Of a DNA stretch of 64,000 nt, positions 58,547 through 64,000 are shown in pieces. Every line of letters starts with the position of its first letter. Positions within the stretch are counted from its first letter, which is position 1. Both the position numbers and the translations under genes were made by a program. The stretch comes from Thinopyrum elongatum (lineage: Eukaryota; Streptophyta; Magnoliopsida; Poales; Poaceae), in assembly GCA_011799875.1 (NCBI GenBank), contig CM022302.1, positions 98,845,494 through 98,909,493 on the forward strand, written 5' to 3'. Under the pieces are notes generated by a model, which ran no database searches, was not told the origin of the DNA, and was given only the letters and a program-made list of their open reading frames with translations.

Positions 58547-59996
58547 ATGGCGGAGGAACCGCCTGCCAAGCGTCATCATGCCGAGACGTCCGACCAGAGC
58601 AGCAACCTCGATGACGTTCACGTCCCCGGAGAGAAGCGCGAGTACACCCGAACCCTCACAGGGGTTGAGCTGCACGGCAAGGAGACGCTGGAGATCGTTT
58701 ACACCAGCGAACCAGACAAGGCCGACGAGATGATGGGCAGGCTCAGGATGAAGGGCGGCGGCTTGTATCCTAGCTTCATCGGAGTTGATGTGGAGTACAC
58801 CAGGGAAGATGAATCTTCACAGATGGCAGCAGTCCTCCAGTTGTGCGTGGAGGAACTCTGCTTGGTTTACCACATCGCAGCGGCCACAAAATGGTAATCC
58901 ATACTACTCTTCATTCATCTGTTCTATTAGTACCACTCCCTAAAAATTTCATTAAACTTGTTTCCCAACTAGATGAACTACTGTAGTTTGTGAAGTGGAT
59001 GCACGAGTACATGTTTCTCAAGTAGATGCACTATAATATATTTTGAAACTGATGCACTGGATTAGCATCTGAAAATGTTTCACCATATTAATTTCTGAAC
59101 TTGCTGTACTAGCATAGTTTCTGATCTTGATGCACTAGTGTAGTTTATAGATTTGATGTATTAAAAACTGTTTCCAAACTTCATGTACAAAAGTAGTTTC
59201 TGAACCTGGTCTGATGTTATTTTCAGCAGCAAAAAATAAAGTAAGAACTTGGTAAAGCACTGGTATAGGTCTTTTATTCAACAAAAAGAAAACTAAACTT
59301 TAAGTAAGCTGCATATAGATCATTGACTCTGGCTATAGGTTCTTGAACTTGGTGAAGCATTTGGTGAAGCACTGAAGATACCAAAAAAGAAAAATAACAT
59401 GGTGCACTTGAATTTAATTTTAGAACTTTGTTTACTAGTTTCTAAACTACATTCATCCATGACTTATACTATATAAGCATCTACCTCATGGATTCATCAC
59501 TTGTAAACCAAAAAATAGAAGAATTAAATCTTCAAAAAAGTACACTAATCTTCAATATGTGTCTCCACCTTGCAGGCCCAAGCGCCTCAAAGAGTTCCTG
59601 CAGGAGCAGAATTTGTACAACTTTGTTGGTTTCAGGATTAAAGGTGACAAAGAGAAGCTGAAGAAGTCTGGTTTGGAGATCAACCCCAAGAACTTCATCG
59701 ACATTCAGCGCAACTGGAGAGTTCCAAGCTCCGGAAAAGAGTCCGACTCCTTGGCTGATGTTGCAGCCAGCCTCATCCACCCATTCTACAAAGGCATGAA
59801 GAAAAAGATCGACAAGCAGGAAGACCACAAACTGTGGGGGATCAGCCCGCTGCCAGAGAAGCTCATCGAGTATGCAGGAATAGATGCGTACGCCACGTAC
59901 AAGTCATGGAAGATAATCAACAACGTCAAAACAGGTCTGCAAATTATGGAAGCGCAGAAAGCGGATCCCTACTACCACTGCCACTACGTGGGATGA
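58547..59996 (+). CDS. 3'-5' exonuclease (DEDDy, WRN-exonuclease-like)
   Basis: Two exons, 58547-58893 and 59576-59996, joined at consensus GT...AG sites with compatible phase, give 255 residues without defects. Motif I is IGVDVEY (Asp81, Glu83), motif II is VGFRIKGDKEKL (Asp140), motif III is LIEYAGIDAYATY (Tyr215, Asp219): the full DEDDy set of the RNase D/WRN exonuclease family, which removes nucleotides from 3' ends of DNA or RNA. There is no helicase part; single-domain proteins of about this size are usual in plants. The N-terminal 70 residues are acidic and variable. The gene sits 1.26 kb after the transposase gene in the same direction and is the only clearly intact coding region of the right part. 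It is either a host gene or transposon cargo. Confidence 0.85.
58960..59225. repeat. Degenerate ~30-bp repeats in the exonuclease intron
   Basis: Variants of CTGAACTTGATGCACTAGT and TAGTTTCTGA follow each other about eight times inside the 682-bp intron. The style (short, decayed, AC/GT-alternating) is like other non-coding parts of 52.4-62.3 kb but the unit differs. Confidence 0.6.
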
Positions 59997-60659
59997 AGAA
60001 ACATCAAAGCCTGCCTTCGTGTTGCTTGCACTTGTGCTTGTCCTTTACCTTGTTGTTTCAAATTTGTAGTTTGCTTTTGTTAGGTTGAACCAGCCTGCTT
60101 ATGTCGTGTGTGTCAAGGTTGAACAAGTTTGGTTATGTCATCAAGTACATCATTCGCTTATGTCGTTGAACAAGTTTGCTAGCTTCCTATTTTGTTTATC
60201 CATCACTTGAAGTTGAAGTAGGTTGTGAATGAAACTTTGTGGCTGCTATGCAACACTAGTCATGGAGCAACAAAATCACACAGGGATATTTTCACAAAAA
60301 TAGTGGCAGACTAAGGACAACAGCAAGTAGTATCCTTCGACACTCAGTACAGCTTAGTCCTGTACGGTAGTACTATCACACTAAAAATCAGGCTTTAGTT
60401 TCAGAAGAGCACTAAAAAGACTAAGTTGCAGCCGAGGACAACATTCAGTACTAACAGCATCATGCTTATTGTCGTTAGAAATTACTAAGTACTGCAACAA
60501 GAAAAGCCAAGAACCATCTGTACGTATTTCATAGTCGCTAGCATACTAGGAGTGAAAGTACTGGTACACTTGAACACACAATATATCCATTCTACAAAAA
60601 TAAAAAGGAACGGGAAGCCTCAGTTCGCATTCCCTAAAACAATGACACACTAAGAATAA
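59997..60659. other. 3' flank of the exonuclease gene
   Basis: TTGAACMAGTTTG-like pieces recur in 60100-60180. From 60300 a diverged relative of the 230-bp unit described next can be recognised (CAGTACAGCTTAGTCCTGTACGG). No gene. Confidence 0.4.
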
Positions 60660-61101
60660 CAGTGCTAGTACAATTGAAATCTCAGTACAACTTAGTTTAT
60701 ACAGCAAGTACTATGATGATACCAAATAATGCCTTGAGAATAACCACAGACTAGAAAAAAGAAGGCCAAAACTAAATCAAAAAGAAATCAGTTCGACCAA
60801 GGAGAAAAATCACAAGAACCACAACACAAGCATCAGTCCACATTGACCAGTGAGGTACTAGTTTCAAACAACACAAAAATAAAATGATCACAGTGCTAGT
60901 ACAATTGAAATATCAGTACAACTTAGTTTATACGGTAAGTACTATGATGATACCAAATAATGCCTTGAAAAAGAATGCCAAAACTCAATCAAAAAGATTA
61001 TAGTTCAACCAAGGACAAAAATTCACAAGAACAAACAACAGAAGCATCAGTCCATATTGACCCGTGAGGTACTAGTTTCAAACAAGAAAAAATGATGATC
61101 G
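60660..61101. repeat. ~230-bp tandem duplication
   Basis: The block starting CAGTGCTAGTACAATTGAAAT at 60660 (first 20 bases meant) recurs at 60891 and is followed in both by CAGTACAACTTAGTTTATAC, GATGATACCAAATAATGCC and GAGGTACTAGTTTCAAACAA. The copies differ by small indels. The second copy runs into the T6 terminator of the minus-strand RNA gene. Confidence 0.85.
61087..61092 (-). terminator. Pol III terminator (T6)
   Basis: TTTTTT on the minus strand, preceded by GATCATCA. It is the first run of four or more T downstream of the USE/TATA promoter. Confidence 0.6.
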
Positions 61102-61277
61102 CCCAAGGATAGGCCAGCCACGCACAGGAGGATACACTTGGACTCAAGCCCACGGTGGAATCGTTGGCGAATCCATAGTAATCGAGACTGTGCGGGCCAG
61201 CCGTCAAGGGCCCACAGGTCATGGAACAGAGAGCGAGCGCCGTGTATAAGCGCCCAGGTCAGTATACAGAGGAGTTC
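61087..61277 (-). ncRNA. Unassigned Pol III small RNA gene, ~190 nt
   Basis: The transcript is predicted from the promoter at 61343-61299 to the T6 run at 61092-61087. The start is placed 23 nt after the TATA box, near 61277 (AACTCCTCTGTATACTG is the predicted 5' end). The body is GC-rich relative to its surroundings (GGGCCCTTGACGGCTGGCCC within it) and has no internal T4 stop. I looked for and did not find U6, U3 (C/D boxes), 7SL or U6atac sequence, nor a plant telomere template (CTAAACCCT). RNase MRP RNA cannot be excluded by eye. It may be a novel RNA, a diverged known one, or a promoter captured upstream of unrelated DNA. Confidence 0.5.
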
Positions 61278-61298
61278 GATAGACAAGGCACGACAACG

Positions 61299-61343
61299 CT
61301 TATAAACCGGTCGAGAGCCCCCTCGACTAGCGAGGTGGGACTA
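61299..61343 (-). promoter_or_regulatory. U-snRNA-type Pol III promoter (USE + TATA)
   Basis: Minus strand: TAGTCCCACCTCG at 61343-61331 is the plant upstream sequence element (consensus RTCCCACATCG), then exactly 24 nt, then TTTATAAG at 61306-61299. A 24-nt gap is the Pol III class spacing (U6, U3, MRP, telomerase RNA); Pol II snRNA genes have about ten more. The pair GACCGG-TTTATAA and CCCACCTCGC is also what I recall from the wheat U6 promoter. A monocot-specific promoter element (RGCCCR: GGCCCG) lies upstream at 61392-61387. Confidence 0.75.
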
Positions 61344-62438
61344 AACTCAGAGCGCACGCACAGCCAGCAGTCCACAGTCGCGCGCACGGGCCATTTTGGA
61401 AGGAAAAGGGCCCAATATGACTGCTACTCCCTCCTCTCCAAACTCTCCTCACCCCACCCCATAAGGCCCACTGAATAAAAACCAGAGCGCGTGGCAAAGA
61501 AATATAAACTAGTACAAAAAAGTTCGAAAACTGAATATAGAAAAGTTCAAATACATGTTCGCAGGCAAAAAAATTCTAAATTAAAATATAAAAATAAAAT
61601 AAATTTACCTCTTTAGCACAGATAAAAGGATTAAAAAAATGCTACAAAAAACAATGATACTTTGAAGTTCAACTAAATATGCTACAAAAATAATTATGAA
61701 CTTAATAGGGCTACCTGTTAAATGTAGCTAATTTAAACCAGTGGTTTAACTTTTACTTTGAAGTTCAACTATTAAAATGCAAGAAGTTCAAACAAATATT
61801 TGGCTGTCAATTTTGCTAAATTTCTTATATTTAAATAAAATCTGGCTAGAGATCACGTAGCAATTTTGTCGTAAATAATATCAATCCCAAAAAAACTTCA
61901 GTTATAACACATTTTATGACATCAGTTCTACATAACAAGAAAGGGTCACTCCACTCACGCTACATCCACAAATACTATTGTGGCACCAATTTTAAAAGCC
62001 TTACGCTGTATGAAATTACAATTCAGTACTCACAGAACTATACCATAAGTACAAGAAAGGAGGGTACAAAAACTATAAAAGGTCCAACTTAGGTTGGGAC
62101 AGATGAAAATAAAATAAATATCACTTTTCAGCAACAACTCATAATGCACTTGAAAAAAGTGTTTCAGTTCAACTAGTGTATAAGACTTCAGTGCAAAAAT
62201 AAAACTTAACCAAAACAAATCCCCGAGAAAACATACACGAGTGAAACAATTGTTCAACCACATTCTCATCATGGAAAAAAGTTTGTAAAACATTGTGCCA
62301 CACTTAAAAACATCACAAAATATACTGGTTATTACATAGTTGACAAGACATCCAAACACTACGTACAAAACCTACAATGCTTTCAAGACATAAATCACAC
62401 AAGTATCCCATCCACTACGCAAATTATAACCATTTCTT
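61344..62438. other. Non-coding DNA between the RNA gene and the Ulp1-like gene
   Basis: 61344-61480 is the upstream region of the RNA promoter. 61490-62430 is AT-rich with AAGTTCAA-type repeats and a block (62178-62211, 62299-62325) shared with 58091-58150. No gene. Confidence 0.45.
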
Positions 62439-64000
62439 CTATGCACCAGGAGCCAAAGCCTGAACCTCCTTGGGAAGCTCCGTCACCAGAAGCTGGTTAT
62501 TCCGGTTGAACACAACTATATACAAATTCTCAGCATTCCAATCAACAATACGCGGCTGCAAAACAATAAAACAAATTATCAAAAATCATGACACATAAAA
62601 AAAGGAATAGACAATCAGCCAAACACAGAAAGTGAAAACTGAACTAGAACCCACATCATTATTTCGAATGTTCTCAACGATCTTTTCACCATCATAGGTT
62701 CCCGCATACTTCAGAGTATAATGGCCACATTCATTCGGCCCTTGAAATGGAACCTTGACAAACGCCGGTTTCTTTGCTAAAACCTCCCATTTGGGCTGCT
62801 TGCTCGCATTATACTGAGCATCACCATACACAGCCTTCATTACTTGGACCAATCTAGAGATCTGTAAAAAAAAGAAAAGAAACCACACATTTCAGGTCTC
62901 AGAAAAGCAGAAACAAGAGGCGGAAAAATTAATCTAGTACAGATAATAAATATCACTCACAATCTTCTCGCAGTCTTTGTGATAGGTGTTCTTTGAAGGA
63001 CGATGGTTCTTCCCATAAGGTAAAGGGTCAAGGATGTCAACAGTACTTCGGTACCGATTCATGACATATAAGGAAAAGTGCGACACTTTCAAACCCATTG
63101 ATAAAACCCTAGGTTTGAATAGAGGCATCATGACCTAAAAACAAATGACCAAAAAGAGATATTAAATATTCAAAATAAAAAACCAGCATCACAGCAAACA
63201 AATAACACCAAAAATCAGCTAGTAGATCTCACAAGGTCGGCACTGAGCAAGTCTTCCCCATCTTGAACATAGCTCTTGAAATCTCTTGCTACACTCTCCA
63301 CATTAAAATCTTTATCTTCATCACCATAAAACGAACAGTCAAGCACAACCTGTGAAAATCCAAAAAGAAATAGACAGGGGAAAAGGATCAACAAGGAAAG
63401 TATTTTAAAAACTCGTAAAACAACAGGCAAGATCCTTCACAGAAACAAACGATCTGATTCATTACCGTGATGAAATATGGACTCAGCAAGATCCTTTTTC
63501 CAGATGCGAAATCAACATTTCTTTGGGGATCTAGCTTCCAATCATCAATGAGGAAGTCCATTACATCACCCTCCATCAGCTGTCCAGGTGCAAAAACTTC
63601 ACAGATGTGTTTGCCAGTGAAGGTAGTTACGCTATCATCGGGCTGAGGTATCATTGAGAACACAGTCCTGCAGCACACACAAGAACAAAAAACAGGGGAA
63701 GCAAGATAAGTCATTCATAGCAGTTCAAGTTATATAAAAATGAGCAGTTCAGGTCATATTTATCTAGCAGTTAGAAACAACAGAAGAAAACAAGAGGAAG
63801 CATAATGAGAGATACTCACTCGGCATACTTCTCACGTCCTTCATCACCAAGCAACATATTATAAAACTTGCGAGCCTTGTCCCGGTGAGGGAATTTATGA
63901 GGGTGAAGCTACTGCACAGGGGAGCAAAACTTTATAGGAGCTCTGGGTGCACGCTTCGTTCTTGTAACATTGCCAGACTTCAAAGCAGGATCCTTTCTAG
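62439..64000 (-). CDS. Ulp1/SUMO-protease-like gene, 5' part beyond the window
   Basis: Exons on the minus strand: 64000-63820 (partial), 63667-63466, 63349-63233, 63134-62961, 62861-62655 and 62555-62439 (stop TAG), all with GT...AG borders and matching phases. The C48 peptidase catalytic set is complete: His in VSHFSLYVMN, Asp in VDILDPLPYG, Gln in VPFQGPNECGHY and the nucleophile Cys in the same motif. Such enzymes cleave SUMO or related modifiers. The first exon has an in-frame TAG (63888-63886 region, after FCSPVQ) that may be a nonsense change or lie in a mis-set exon. It is convergent with the exonuclease and transposase genes. ULP-like genes of this kind are known both as host genes and as MULE passengers. 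Confidence 0.7.

Larger units (their letters stand above)
51796..64000 (+). mobile_element. Candidate large MULE with cargo genes (right end outside)
   Basis: Proposed unit: foldback end, FRS/MULE transposase gene (+), DEDDy exonuclease gene (+), Pol III RNA gene (-) and Ulp1-like protease gene (-). Support: the transposase is of MULE descent; ULP-type protease genes are known MULE passengers in plants; transposase and ULP converge like mudrA and mudrB; repeat blocks are shared between the exonuclease upstream region (58091-58150) and the ULP downstream region (62178-62325). Against: no right terminus or target duplication is visible and the transposase is broken. This is an inference. Confidence 0.35.

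Noticed and set aside
61087..61277. Telomerase RNA or U6/U3 identity for the Pol III transcript
   Set aside because: No telomere template (CTAAACCCT) and no U6 or U3 sequence found by eye. Left unassigned rather than named.
1..64000. CRISPR arrays, operons, bacterial promoters or rRNA
   Set aside because: The window is clearly plant nuclear DNA; none of these was seen.

Overview
This window looks like nuclear DNA of a Triticeae grass (wheat, Aegilops or barley type). The support is the repeat content: copia LTRs opening with the Angela/BARE/WIS-style ATGCCCTAGAGGCAATAAT block, an Athila-type LTR with the TGATAcGTCTCCAAC start, Stowaway MITEs with CTCCCTCCGT ends, and a U-snRNA-type promoter of the monocot kind. 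No bacterial genes, rRNA, tRNA or CRISPR arrays were seen. Most of the window is transposable element, much of it decayed.

Layout. 1-8 kb: AT-rich intergenic DNA with two Helitron-like 3' ends, two Stowaway MITEs, a zinc-knuckle LINE-like fragment, a PIF/Harbinger remnant and a very clean 95-bp inverted repeat around a MULE-like MITE. 8-10.2 kb: remnants of a GRF-type zinc-finger gene (+) and the N-terminal half of a FAR1-type gene (-). 10.86-11.42 kb: a small two-exon gene candidate with a good TATA box. 12.9-13.9 kb: a degenerate short-repeat array. 14.78-48.46 kb: a nested retrotransposon stack. An Athila LTR fragment (-) is interrupted by copia A; copia B-E sits in A's gag; copia C-D sits in the gag-pol of B-E (5-bp duplication TATTT); a Ty3/gypsy Tat-type element (25706-36135, duplication CTATG) sits in the 5' LTR of C-D. 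The gypsy element carries an antisense B3-domain gene with its own TATA box and poly(A) signal. The right edge of the stack is a deletion scar that removed the 3' half of an F-box gene.

48.5-51.8 kb: the F-box remnant, an unidentified exon-like fragment and a four-copy array of a roughly 311-bp repeat. 51.8-64 kb is the most interesting part and may be one large Mutator-like (MULE) element open at the right edge. It starts with a palindromic foldback end, followed by a FAR1-related (MULE-type) transposase gene with an intact catalytic core but several breaks, an apparently intact DEDDy 3'-5' exonuclease gene, an unassigned small RNA gene on the minus strand with a textbook USE+TATA Pol III promoter and a T6 terminator, and a convergent Ulp1/SUMO-protease-like gene running in from beyond base 64000.

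How the parts work together: a transposase plus a convergent Ulp-like gene recalls two-gene MULEs such as MuDR and the ULP-carrying MULEs of plants. The exonuclease and RNA gene would then be extra cargo. The alternative is an ordinary host gene cluster beside a dead FRS gene. The missing right terminus decides between these and lies outside the window. All identifications are by eye from motifs and repeat matching, not from database searches.
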